20,063 nucleotides of DNA from an uncultured Clostridia bacterium (GCA_947381875.1 CANCXY010000026.1:1-20063); one strand, 5' to 3'; counted from the first letter of the stretch, positions 10,930 through 18,104 are shown. The notes: generated by a model not told the origin, from the sequence alone. Numbers and translations are program-made.

Positions 10930-13395
10930 TTACGCCGCCGGGTCCGGCGCGGCGTGGCCGCCAACGCACTGGACCGTCTTATCGTCTACCTTATAGTAGC
11001 CAGACAGTGTGGGACAGCCGGGGCCGGCCATATAGCCTGTGATTGAGCAGTAGCGGCGCTGCTCCACCGAGTCCGGCTTTTCCCAGGTCTCGATCTCATC
11101 TTCCGGCAGATCGGCCTGCACCATGTCCATCACCTCGCGGAACGCCGCCGCGCCTGGATGCGGACGGTGGTTCCCGCCAAGGATATAGATGCCGTCGTAT
11201 TTGGGCATGGGTTCGTTTTCCTTGTACCCGTACCAGGTAGCCATCACATATTTCGGCGTGAGGCCCACAAACCAGATATCTCGGTCGTCATTGGAGGTGC
11301 CCGTCTTGCCGATAGAGTCCATCACATTGGCGTCCGGGTGGATGCCATAGGCTGTGCCGCCCCTGTCAAACAGGACGCTGTGCATCAGGCGGTTCACGAT
11401 ATACGCTGTATCCTCGCCGATGGCCTGTGTGGTGACAATATCCTTTTCCAGGATTTCATTGCCTTGGTAGTCGCGCACGGAAGTATAGCTGTGCAGGCTC
11501 GTGACGCGCCCGCCGTCACCGTACATCATATACGCGCCCGCCAGTTCGTAGGGCGTCATGCCATGCGTCATGGAGCCAAGCACCATGGGCGCCAGCGACA
11601 CATCCCTTGTTTCATCCAGCGTTGTGATGCCCAGCGTATCGCGCGCGAACTCGAACATTGTGCGCGGCTTTACCATATTGCCCACGCGCACTGCGACGGT
11701 GTTCAGGGACTGCTTCAGCGCGTTATATACAGAGGTGAGGCTGTGGCTGCATCTGCCGCCCCAGTTCTGCGGCCAGTTTGTCTTGATGCCGCCCTTTCCG
11801 TCCGGAAGGGGGAAGTAGTCGTCCATAATCATGCTGGACCAGTTGATGGTGTCCATATCGATCGCCAGCGGATACGCCGCGACGGGCTTCATGGTGGAAC
11901 CGACCTGGCGCACCATATCGGTGGCGAGGTTCTGGGGACGGTCCATCGTTTTTACGCCGATGGCACCGGCCACCGCGCACAACTCACCCTTATAGTTGAT
12001 GATCACGCCCGCCGCGTCGGTGCGGATGTCCCTCGGCTCCGCGTCCGGGTTATCCTCCGGCACATAGTTTTCGATCCACATCGGGTCCCAAAGCTCATCG
12101 GCGGCCCACACCTGCTCTATGGCCTCCTGCGCTTTGAGATCGACAGTGCAGTAAATGCGCAGGCCCGCATTGTACAGGTAATCAGTGGCGGCGGCGCGGT
12201 CCCAGTTTTCCCGGTTCAGCGGGTTTTCCGCCGTCAGGTCGGTGATGACCTCGTCGATCACATAGTCCGTGAACCAGGAATAGGTTGTCTGCACGGCGCT
12301 GTTTTCATCGCGCTTGTTTTCCACAAGGCGCAGTGGGGTGGCATAGGCTTCCTCGGCCTGCGACTGGGTAATCATACCCTGCTGCAACATAAAATAGATA
12401 ATATCGTCGCGCCGTTTAATGTGTTCGTCCGGGTTTTTATAGGGACTGAAACGGCCCGGACTTTTGGTAATGGCGGCAATGCTGGCCGCCTCGGCAATGG
12501 TGACATCCTTGGCCGATTTGCCAAAATACTGGTTCGCGCCCGCCTCTACGCCCGCCGTGTTGCCCGTAAGGCCGATGGTGTTCAGGTAGGCTTCCAAAAT
12601 TTCATCCTTGCTGAAACGGTTATCCAGTGCGATGGCGCGGAAAATCTCTTTCAGCTTGCGGGTATAGCCCGCCATGCCCTGGGTGTCGTCCTCGCCAGTG
12701 ATGTTCTTGATGAGCTGCTGCTCAATGGTAGAAGCGCCCAGTTGCCCGCTCTGCCCCGGCAGGTACGCGCCCGTCAGTTTATGGAACACCTCGTTGAGGC
12801 CCGCCAGCACGGTGCGCTTGAAACTGAAGCCCGGATGCGTGCGGAAGTTCTCGTCCTCGACGGCGATAAACGCGTTTTGCAGGTAGGGCGATATCTCGTT
12901 CAGCGGCCGCCAGATGCGGTTTTCCACCGGGCTTTGCAGTCGCTGGTACTCGACATATTCCGGCTGACCCTGTTCGTTGATCTCCGTGCGGTAGATGATG
13001 GTCGTATACGCAAGCTCCAGCTTTGTCAGGTCCAGCAGGTCGCCGTCGTTCTGTGTCTCGCGCACGACAAACATACTGACCGCCACCGCCGCGACAGAAA
13101 CGGCGATGATGCCAAGGCAGATGCAGCACGCGATAAACCGGAAGAACCCTCCGATCACGCCGCCTACGCTAAGCCCTCCGCCCCTTCTTTTGCGTTTCTT
13201 TTTCTTCGGCGCGCTCTGAGGCGCGTCGGTGCGATCTTTTTCTTCTATGATGCTCGCCTCCCACTCAAAGCCCGCGCCCTGTTTTCGGGAGCGTCCAAGA
13301 TGCGAAGATATTCTCGTGTATATCCCCGCCCTACGGGCGGGGATATACACGAAACCGCCTCGCTGTGGACCCGCCCCTGTTTTTGCACGGGCCAT
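10930..13395 (-). CDS. Class A penicillin-binding protein (glycosyltransferase/transpeptidase)
   Basis: Bifunctional enzyme that polymerises and cross-links peptidoglycan on the outer face of the membrane. With the ATG at 13395 it has 821 residues: a long cytosolic start with PKKKKRKRRGGG (~63-74), one membrane helix (~80-111), a GT51 glycosyltransferase (~165-350; catalytic E180 in AVEDENF, QLGASTIEQQLIKN at 218-231), and a transpeptidase (~455-765) with S500-T-M-K503, S563-L-N565 and K697-T-G-T700. The cysteine-containing tail (C783, C794, C810) is a short extension. ATG 13395 has GGAAGG 5 bases upstream and lies downstream of a likely promoter start (~13443). Under this start, repeat copy C is translated as residues ~7-37. 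An alternative is initiation near GAAGAAAAAGATCGC (~13250) behind GGGAGGCG, but only ATC/ATA codons are available there. Confidence 0.92.
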   Translation of the reverse strand: MARAKTGAGPQRGGFVYIPARRAGIYTRISSHLGRSRKQGAGFEWEASIIEEKDRTDAPQSAPKKKKRKRRGGGLSVGGVIGGFFRFIACCICLGIIAVSVAAVAVSMFVVRETQNDGDLLDLTKLELAYTTIIYRTEINEQGQPEYVEYQRLQSPVENRIWRPLNEISPYLQNAFIAVEDENFRTHPGFSFKRTVLAGLNEVFHKLTGAYLPGQSGQLGASTIEQQLIKNITGEDDTQGMAGYTRKLKEIFRAIALDNRFSKDEILEAYLNTIGLTGNTAGVEAGANQYFGKSAKDVTIAEAASIAAITKSPGRFSPYKNPDEHIKRRDDIIYFMLQQGMITQSQAEEAYATPLRLVENKRDENSAVQTTYSWFTDYVIDEVITDLTAENPLNRENWDRAAATDYLYNAGLRIYCTVDLKAQEAIEQVWAADELWDPMWIENYVPEDNPDAEPRDIRTDAAGVIINYKGELCAVAGAIGVKTMDRPQNLATDMVRQVGSTMKPVAAYPLAIDMDTINWSSMIMDDYFPLPDGKGGIKTNWPQNWGGRCSHSLTSVYNALKQSLNTVAVRVGNMVKPRTMFEFARDTLGITTLDETRDVSLAPMVLGSMTHGMTPYELAGAYMMYGDGGRVTSLHSYTSVRDYQGNEILEKDIVTTQAIGEDTAYIVNRLMHSVLFDRGGTAYGIHPDANVMDSIGKTGTSNDDRDIWFVGLTPKYVMATWYGYKENEPMPKYDGIYILGGNHRPHPGAAAFREVMDMVQADLPEDEIETWEKPDSVEQRRYCSITGYMAGPGCPTLSGYYKVDDKTVQCVGGHAAPDPAA
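13287..13376. repeat. Repeat element, copy C, with an 18-bp perfect hairpin
   Basis: Begins GGGAGCGTCCAAGATGCGAA, ends GGACCCGCCC, and contains a perfect inverted repeat with 18-bp arms (13314-13331 and 13335-13352; core GTATATCCCCGCCC / GGGCGGGGATATAC) and loop TAC. Order and spacing match copy A (6009-6099). It lies inside the 5' end of the penicillin-binding protein gene if translation starts at 13395, otherwise in its leader. Confidence 0.75.
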
Positions 13396-13449
13396 AACAT
13401 CCTTCCACCGGCCCACACCAGCGGGCCATTGGGGGTACACTTTTTTATA

Positions 13450-13477
13450 AGTATACCACATTTTTTTCATTTGAACA
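13450..13477 (-). promoter_or_regulatory. Probable promoter of the penicillin-binding protein gene
   Basis: On the - strand: -10 TATACT (13450-13455), 16-base spacer, weak -35 TGTTCA (13472-13477). The start near 13443 leaves a ~47-base leader before ATG 13395 and rules out an ATG at 13485. Confidence 0.5.
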
Positions 13478-13540
13478 GCGCCCACACAGGATTATCACAA
13501 TTTCTTTTGCCCATACTTGCCATATGTGAGGTGAACGGAT

Positions 13541-13849
13541 ATGCAGACAAAACAAATCGTAGTACTCATCGCCGTGCCGGTGCTGATCTTCGCCCTCAGC
13601 GTGGGGCTGTTCGCGCTGCTGTTCCTGCCGGGGCAGACAAATGCCGCCGAACGGACCGATGCGCTGTATACCCTGCGCGAGGAATCGGGCAAATTAGCGC
13701 TGTTCAAGGCGGGTGAAGAAACGCCGGTGGCGCGGTACGACATCTACCTCAGCCTGCTGCCGGAGGTAGACGCCGCCGCGCTGCGGCAGGGGATACCCGT
13801 CTACACGCGCGAGGAACTGTACCAGTACCTGGAAGATTACGGCGCATAA
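13541..13849 (+). CDS. Small membrane-anchored protein with BofC C-terminal-like domain
   Basis: 102 residues. An N-terminal membrane anchor or uncleaved signal (residues ~6-30: IVVLIAVPVLIFALSVGLFA) is followed by an exported domain: ALYTLREESGKLALFKAGEE, then VARYDIYLSLLPEVDAAALR and QGIPVYTREELYQYLEDYG. The pattern 'Y.(V/L)RE..GK(I/L)A(V/L)F ... LP..D...L..GI.V...EEL...LEDY' is that of the BofC C-terminal domain-like proteins of Clostridia; BofC in Bacillus controls sporulation signalling, but these short relatives have no proven role. ATG 13541 follows GAGGTG. It is divergent from the penicillin-binding protein and convergent with the AAA gene, 38 bases away. Family call is from pattern recognition. 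Confidence 0.68.
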   Translation: MQTKQIVVLIAVPVLIFALSVGLFALLFLPGQTNAAERTDALYTLREESGKLALFKAGEETPVARYDIYLSLLPEVDAAALRQGIPVYTREELYQYLEDYGA

Positions 13850-13891
13850 TTCCCCGTCTTCTATAATAAACGAGCGAGCGGGGCAAATTAT
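13846..13891. terminator. Possible shared terminator between convergent genes
   Basis: ATAATTCCCCG (13846-13856) can pair with CGGGG and AATTAT (13879-13891) across the 38-base gap, overlapping both stop codons. Loop about 22 bases, AT-rich flanks rather than a clean T-run. Weak. Confidence 0.35.
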
Positions 13892-16128
13892 TTCACCCAA
13901 ACCCCGTCTGTTTTCATATCTTCCTGTGTTTTTCCTGTTTCCCCCAGGTCTAAATCGAAATCTTCCGGCAGCAGCAGCGAGAGGTCTCCCTCCGGCGCGC
14001 GGGCCAGACGTTTCGACTGGTTCAGCACGGCCTGTTCCACCAGGTTGCGCGCCAGGCGGCCATTGCCCGCGTCACGCGCGCGCGTGAGCTGCACGGCGTT
14101 GAAATACAACAGCAGATTCGTATCACAGCGCGCGTCGATGGCATAGCCCTTGCCTTGCGCCTGCAAACGCGCGATGGCGAGCAGCTCCTCGCCGGTGTAA
14201 TCGGGGAATTCGATGATATTGGGGAACCGGCTTTTCAGGCCGCTGTTCGCCGTGAGGAACTGGGCCATTTCATCCGAATAGCCTGCTAAGATCACGATCA
14301 GATCGTCGCGGTGGTCCTCCATGCCTTTGACAAGCGTATCAATGGCCTCCAGCCCGAAGCTGTCGTCCTTGCCGCGATAGAGGCTGTAGGCTTCGTCGAT
14401 AAACAGCACGCCGCCAATGGCCGACTGGATCACCTGCGAGGTGAGCGGCGCGGTGTGGCCGACGTAGCGCCCCACCAGTTCGGCGCGCGTTACCTCCACA
14501 AGCTGCCCGCCGCTGAGTACGCCGATGGCCTTCAAATACTTGCTGACAAGGCGCGCAATGGTCGTTTTGCCCGTGCCGGGGTTGCCGGTGAAGATCATGT
14601 GCATGGAAACGCCGGAGGTTTTCAGACCCGCTTCCTTCCGGCGCGCCTGCACGGCGAAGTTATCTTCCAAACGCAGGATATATTCCTTAACCTCTTTCAG
14701 CCCGACAATGCGCGCCAGCTCCGCTTTCACCGCTTCGCGCTCGCCCGCGTAAGCCTGCGGCAGCAGGGAGAGCAGGTCCAGCGTGCCCGTGCCCAGATCG
14801 GCCATCAGCCTCCCTTCCTTCGCGCTCAGCGCGGCGGAAACGGGGGCTTTGTCCTGTTCCAGGCGGTACTGGGCCAGCGCGCGGTACACCCTGTCCCAGA
14901 AGGACAGCACACTGCCCACGCCCGCTTCATGGCCGCCCTGCGTGGCGAGGGAGAGGGCGGCGTCGGAAGCGGCGACAGGGAATCCAAGTGTATCCTGTAC
15001 GCGCTTTTGCAGCTTGGCAAACTCTGCGCGCGCGACGGCCTCCCGGCTCTTCGGGGAAAGGGGTTTTGTCTCGCATACATCGCCCAATGCCGTGACGAAA
15101 GGCGCGCCGAAGCAGTCGGCCAGTTTCGCCACGGGGCCTTCACTGAGCAGCACAAGGTATTTGCCGCGCGGGGTAATCGCGCCCACGGCGTCCGTCACCA
15201 AGGCCGTGCCCGCGTCGATGAGCCGCCCGTTCTGCATCACATAGCGCCCCGCCAGGGGGCTTTTGCCGCGCTCGACCAGGTTTGCCAGCACGGTCAGGAA
15301 AGCCGGGTGGCAGCGCTCGTACTGCTCAAATACGACCATATCGCCTTTGGCGGCAAGCGCCATATACAAATCCTGCAAAAACAACTTTTCCTCGGCGGCG
15401 GTGGGATACAGCGAAAGATCGACCCAGGCAATCTCGGCGCTGACAAATACCTCTTTTTCGGCGAGGACCTTTGCCGCCGTACATAAGCTGAGGCGCTTGC
15501 CCGTCTCGGCGGGGCCTGTGACGAAGAACGCGCTGCGCGCGCTCTCCCCCTCCTGCCCCATCACATAGGGGCGCTTGAGGGCAATCACCAATTTTTGCAG
15601 ATACTCCGGCTGTCCCAAAACCGTTTTTCCGAGTGTTTCCAGCAGGCCGTCAAAGCCTATCAGGCCCACCTTGCCGCGCGGGGCGGCGTCTGTGGGGAGA
15701 GGGGCGGTTTTCTCCTGCGGGGCCGGTTCGGCCAACTTTTGCACGGCGGGGGTATCCAGTTCCCGCCCGATGCGGCGCACGTCCTCCAGCGCGTCGATCT
15801 GGCGGCGCTGGCTCTCGATGGCGTCATTCAGCGCCTTGCTCGTGGTGGGGACAGCCTTTTCCAGATCCTCCAAATCCCGCCGGGCCTGGGCGGCGCGCTT
15901 TTCGATGTCGTCCAGGCTGGCCTGCTGCACGGGGCGCTTTGGAGACGCGCCCTGCGCCGGGGCGGCTTTCTGCGCTTGCGCCGTTTTGGGGGCGGCGGGT
16001 TTGGCTTGGGCGGGGCGGCTTTGCGCGGGCCGCGCCGCGCCCGGCTTTGCGGGAGCGGCCCCCGAAGAAGTACGGATCGTCCGTCCGCCGAATACACTGT
16101 TAAGAATATCGTCAAGATCGTTTTTCAT
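13888..16128 (-). CDS. Two-domain AAA ATPase, CbxX/CfqX (SpoVK) type
   Basis: 746 residues. Residues 1-70 are a low-complexity Ala/Pro/Gln/Lys linker; 71-120 look coiled-coil (SLDDIEKRAAQARRDLEDLE...). A first AAA module (~155-345) is degenerate: GPAETGKR (205-212) in place of a clean Walker A and VVFEQY (265-270) in place of Walker B acidic residues. The second (~470-690) is intact CbxX/CfqX: GLKEVKEYI, Walker A GNPGTGKTT (515-523), Walker B VLFIDEA (574-580), sensor region ILAGYSDEM, arginine-containing GLKSRFPNII. ATG 16128 follows AGGTG by 4 bases; a longer frame to 16206 runs through a hairpin. Relatives remodel protein complexes (Rubisco activase CbbX, SpoVK). It is divergent from a von Willebrand A protein, an often-seen partnership of AAA and MIDAS proteins. 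Confidence 0.88.
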   Translation of the reverse strand: MKNDLDDILNSVFGGRTIRTSSGAAPAKPGAARPAQSRPAQAKPAAPKTAQAQKAAPAQGASPKRPVQQASLDDIEKRAAQARRDLEDLEKAVPTTSKALNDAIESQRRQIDALEDVRRIGRELDTPAVQKLAEPAPQEKTAPLPTDAAPRGKVGLIGFDGLLETLGKTVLGQPEYLQKLVIALKRPYVMGQEGESARSAFFVTGPAETGKRLSLCTAAKVLAEKEVFVSAEIAWVDLSLYPTAAEEKLFLQDLYMALAAKGDMVVFEQYERCHPAFLTVLANLVERGKSPLAGRYVMQNGRLIDAGTALVTDAVGAITPRGKYLVLLSEGPVAKLADCFGAPFVTALGDVCETKPLSPKSREAVARAEFAKLQKRVQDTLGFPVAASDAALSLATQGGHEAGVGSVLSFWDRVYRALAQYRLEQDKAPVSAALSAKEGRLMADLGTGTLDLLSLLPQAYAGEREAVKAELARIVGLKEVKEYILRLEDNFAVQARRKEAGLKTSGVSMHMIFTGNPGTGKTTIARLVSKYLKAIGVLSGGQLVEVTRAELVGRYVGHTAPLTSQVIQSAIGGVLFIDEAYSLYRGKDDSFGLEAIDTLVKGMEDHRDDLIVILAGYSDEMAQFLTANSGLKSRFPNIIEFPDYTGEELLAIARLQAQGKGYAIDARCDTNLLLYFNAVQLTRARDAGNGRLARNLVEQAVLNQSKRLARAPEGDLSLLLPEDFDLDLGETGKTQEDMKTDGVWVK

Positions 16129-16172
16129 ACAGCACCTGATTCCACAGAAAATAAAAGAAAATAAACTGTTCC

Positions 16173-16203
16173 GTATTTCCCCGCCCTCCGGGCGGGGAAA
16201 TAC
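16173..16203. repeat. CCCCGCC-core hairpin upstream of the AAA gene
   Basis: Perfect 14-bp inverted repeat GTATTTCCCCGCCC (16173-16186) / GGGCGGGGAAATAC (16190-16203), loop TCC. It is in the 5' region of the AAA gene, 45 bases upstream of its start codon. The core is shared with 2300-2322, 13314-13352 and 18052-18086, while the outer arm differs. Confidence 0.8.
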
Positions 16204-16277
16204 CAAAAGACATTTTTTGTCCCCCGCTTTTCAGGCGAGGTACGAAAACGCCGATTGCCATAATAAAAAATCATCCC

Positions 16278-16301
16278 GCGTCAATACGAACGTATTGACG
16301 C
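16278..16301. other. Perfect AT/GC mixed hairpin in the AAA/vWA divergent region
   Basis: GCGTCAATACG (16278-16288) / CGTATTGACGC (16291-16301) separated by AA: an 11-bp palindrome unrelated in sequence to the other repeats here. It could be an operator for the divergent pair or a DNA hairpin. No clear -35/-10 pair was found in 16129-16461. Confidence 0.55.
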
Positions 16302-16317
16302 CATTAAAAGTTTCCGT

Positions 16318-16365
16318 CCACCCTTTTCAAAGGGTGGCAGGATTCCAAAGGGCAGCGCCCTTTGG
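16318..16365. repeat. Array 4: two hairpins, inverted orientation
   Basis: CCACCCTTT / AAAGGGTGG (16318-16337, loop TC) followed by caggatt and CCAAAGGGC / GCCCTTTGG (16345-16365, loop AGC). The linker caggatt is the reverse complement of aatcctg, which follows the same CCAAAGGGC hairpin in arrays 1, 2 and 5. It lies upstream of the vWA gene. Confidence 0.82.
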
Positions 16366-16423
16366 GACGTTTCCTCCCCCCGCACACTTTCCCCCTTTGG
16401 GGCATATGCTGGCACAGAATACC

Positions 16424-16443
16424 GCGGCAGGGCATCCCGCCGC
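16424..16443. other. Hairpin just upstream of the vWA ribosome site
   Basis: GCGGCAGGG (16424-16432) pairs with CCCGCCGC (16436-16443), one bulged A, loop CAT. It ends 18 bases before ATG 16462, directly before the AAAGG ribosome site, so it could modulate initiation. Confidence 0.5.
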
Positions 16444-16461
16444 TGATGAAAGGAAATACAT

Positions 16462-17826
16462 ATGGCTATTACACACACGGACAAAACGATCAGCGAACAG
16501 AAGATCGGGTGCGACGGCACATTTGACGTGACCCTGAGCATCACGGCGGAACCGGACGGCGCGTGCGGGACGGCGGATGTCGCGCTTGTGCTGGACCGTT
16601 CCGGCAGCATGGCCGGCGCGCCGATGGACCACCTGAAAGCGGGCGCGAAGGAATTTATCGCGCGCGTGCTGGGTTCCCGGCAAGGGGCGGCGGGCGGCAG
16701 CCGTATCGGCGTGGTGAGCTTTGACGGATCGGCCTCCACCAACGTTTCCCTGACGGGCGACGCGGCGGCGCTGCGGGCGGCTGTCGACGCGCTCAACGCA
16801 CAGGGAAGCACCAACCATTCCGACGCCTTTTCCGCAGCGGGCGCGCTGCTGAGTGATAAGGCGCGGCGGCGCGTGCTTGTCATCTTTACGGACGGCGAGA
16901 CGACCGTCGGCGGCGACCCCGCGCCTGTGGCGCGCTCGCTGCGCGATAAGGGCGTGGAAATCTACTGCGTCGGCCTGGTGGGGCGCACCGGGCTGGATGA
17001 GGCCACGCTGTGCAGCTGGGGCAGCGCGCCCTCGGACCGCCACGTCGTCACGACGGCGCGCGCCGAAGAACTGGAAAAGGCGTTCTGCGTGCTGGCGGGC
17101 ATGATCGCCTCACCGGGCGCGTCGGAGATCCATCTGCGCGACATCGTGAACACGGATTTCGCCATCATCGGCTATGAGGCACCCGCCTTTGGGGAAGCCA
17201 ATGTGGAAAATTCGCAGACTATCCACTGGCATATCCCCTCTCTGGCCGCCTCCTGCCCGGAGACCGCAACGCTCACCTTCCATGTGCAGCACGTCGGCGC
17301 GGCGGGCGGCACCAAACCTGTCAACCGCGCCATCGAATTTACCGACGCGGCAGGCAGCGACCCCGAATTCCCCTCCCCCACCATCACCGTGGAGTGCGGC
17401 TCGGTCGTGATGCCAGGCTGCCCGCACACCGTCGACGTGTACGCGCCGCCCTGCGCGGATTCCATCTTCTGCGACGCGGGCGATATCTCCCTCTCCGACG
17501 AGGGGCGCATTTTGCAGGTCGATTTCACGTTGCGCGGCGTATGCCCGCACCGGCGCACCTGCGTGGGCATCATCGTATCGGAGCTGACCGCCAGCGGCAC
17601 AGAGGAATCACGCGGGTTCAAGACGCTTGTCGTGCCCGCGCATGACGGGCAGGCGTGCCGCGATATCCATGTGATGTGCGTGTCCTTCGTGCTGCCCGCG
17701 CCTGAAAACGCCTGCGGCGGCATCTGCGCCGGACGCCACCTGCGCGTGCGCATTTTAGCCAACTCCATGGACTCTACCTGGAATGGCTGCGGCACTGTCC
17801 CCATGCAGCCCTGCCAGGGGCAATAG
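16462..17826 (+). CDS. von Willebrand factor A domain protein with cysteine-rich C-terminal half
   Basis: 454 residues. After a short beta-rich lead (TFDVTLSITAEPDG) comes a vWA domain (~38-215) with a complete metal-ion-dependent adhesion site: D45-x-S47-x-S49 (LDRSGSM), T117 (QGSTNHSDAF) and D144 (IFTDGE). The second half (~220-454) is predicted beta-sheet, DUF11-like in feel (EIHLRDIVNTDFAIIGYEAP) and rich in cysteines (GCPHTVD, PPCADSIFCDAG, VCPHRRTC, ACRDIHVMC, ACGGICAG, GCGTVPMQPC). There is no signal peptide or membrane segment, so it is probably cytosolic, or exported by another route. ATG 16462 follows AAAGG. It is divergent from the AAA ATPase; by analogy to MoxR/vWA and CbbX/CbbO-like pairs, it may be the partner that picks the substrate. 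Exact role unknown. Confidence 0.85.
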   Translation: MAITHTDKTISEQKIGCDGTFDVTLSITAEPDGACGTADVALVLDRSGSMAGAPMDHLKAGAKEFIARVLGSRQGAAGGSRIGVVSFDGSASTNVSLTGDAAALRAAVDALNAQGSTNHSDAFSAAGALLSDKARRRVLVIFTDGETTVGGDPAPVARSLRDKGVEIYCVGLVGRTGLDEATLCSWGSAPSDRHVVTTARAEELEKAFCVLAGMIASPGASEIHLRDIVNTDFAIIGYEAPAFGEANVENSQTIHWHIPSLAASCPETATLTFHVQHVGAAGGTKPVNRAIEFTDAAGSDPEFPSPTITVECGSVVMPGCPHTVDVYAPPCADSIFCDAGDISLSDEGRILQVDFTLRGVCPHRRTCVGIIVSELTASGTEESRGFKTLVVPAHDGQACRDIHVMCVSFVLPAPENACGGICAGRHLRVRILANSMDSTWNGCGTVPMQPCQGQ

Positions 17827-17885
17827 TCCGTTTTCCTTCTTTCGCGGTGCGATGCGCGGCCCATCCTCCGCCGCGCCGCCCGCTC

Positions 17886-18037
17886 GGGGCTGCCGTGGGT
17901 TCCACGGCAGCCCCATTGTTATTGGGCTGCCGCCCAAACCTGCCCAGCGTCCCGCTGGACCGGCCAAAGGGCGCTGCCCTTTGGAATCCTGCCAGAGGGC
18001 GCCGCCCTCTGGACTCCTGCGGCCTTTGAAAAGGCCG
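17886..18037. repeat. Array 5: six consecutive hairpins between vWA and MBOAT genes
   Basis: GGGGCTGCCGTGG (13-bp arms, 17886-17914, loop GTT), TTGGGC (17922-17937, loop TGCC), CCAGCG (17944-17958, TCC), CCAAAGGGC (17964-17984, GCT), CCAGAGGGC (17992-18012, GCC) and CGGCCTTT (18020-18037, loop GA). Linkers aacctgc-type, accgg, aatcctg and actcctg match or nearly match those of arrays 1-3. CCAGAGGGC/GCCCTCTGG differs from CCAGAGGC/GCCTCTGG by one inserted pair in both arms. The genes on either side converge on it. Confidence 0.88.
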
Positions 18038-18051
18038 GCGAAACTTTTTCC

Positions 18052-18086
18052 TGTGTTTTTCCCCGCCGGAGGCGGGGAAAAACACA
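18052..18086. repeat. CCCCGCC-core hairpin downstream of the MBOAT gene
   Basis: Perfect 16-bp inverted repeat TGTGTTTTTCCCCGCC (18052-18067) / GGCGGGGAAAAACACA (18071-18086), loop GGA, 19 bases from the MBOAT stop. On the - strand the right arm's complement gives TGTGTTTTTCCCC first and no T-run after the stem, so it is not a standard terminator. Confidence 0.82.
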
Positions 18087-18104
18087 AAACAATTCAGGCG
18101 GATT

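Noticed and set aside
13396..13485. Longer N-terminus of the penicillin-binding protein, starting at ATG 13485
   Set aside because: The likely promoter -10 (13450-13455) lies inside that extension, and the segment has no ribosome site; the ATG at 13395 with GGAAGG fits better.
11158..13716. 852-codon open frame on + opposite the penicillin-binding protein
   Set aside because: It is an antisense shadow produced by GC-rich codon bias; its product has no recognisable motif while the - strand frame has a complete set of penicillin-binding motifs.
14311..15486. 391-codon + strand frame opposite the AAA ATPase
   Set aside because: Antisense shadow of a gene with clear Walker motifs; no ribosome site and low-complexity His/Gln/Arg content.
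16129..16206. Upstream extension of the AAA ATPase to 16206
   Set aside because: It reads through the CCCCGCC hairpin, and the internal ATG 16128 has a well-placed AGGTG; the extension looks unlike coding sequence.
17886..17914. 13-bp hairpin after the vWA gene as an intrinsic terminator
   Set aside because: The stem is strong but it is followed by ATTGTTATTG, not a T-run, and by further repeat hairpins; kept as part of array 5.
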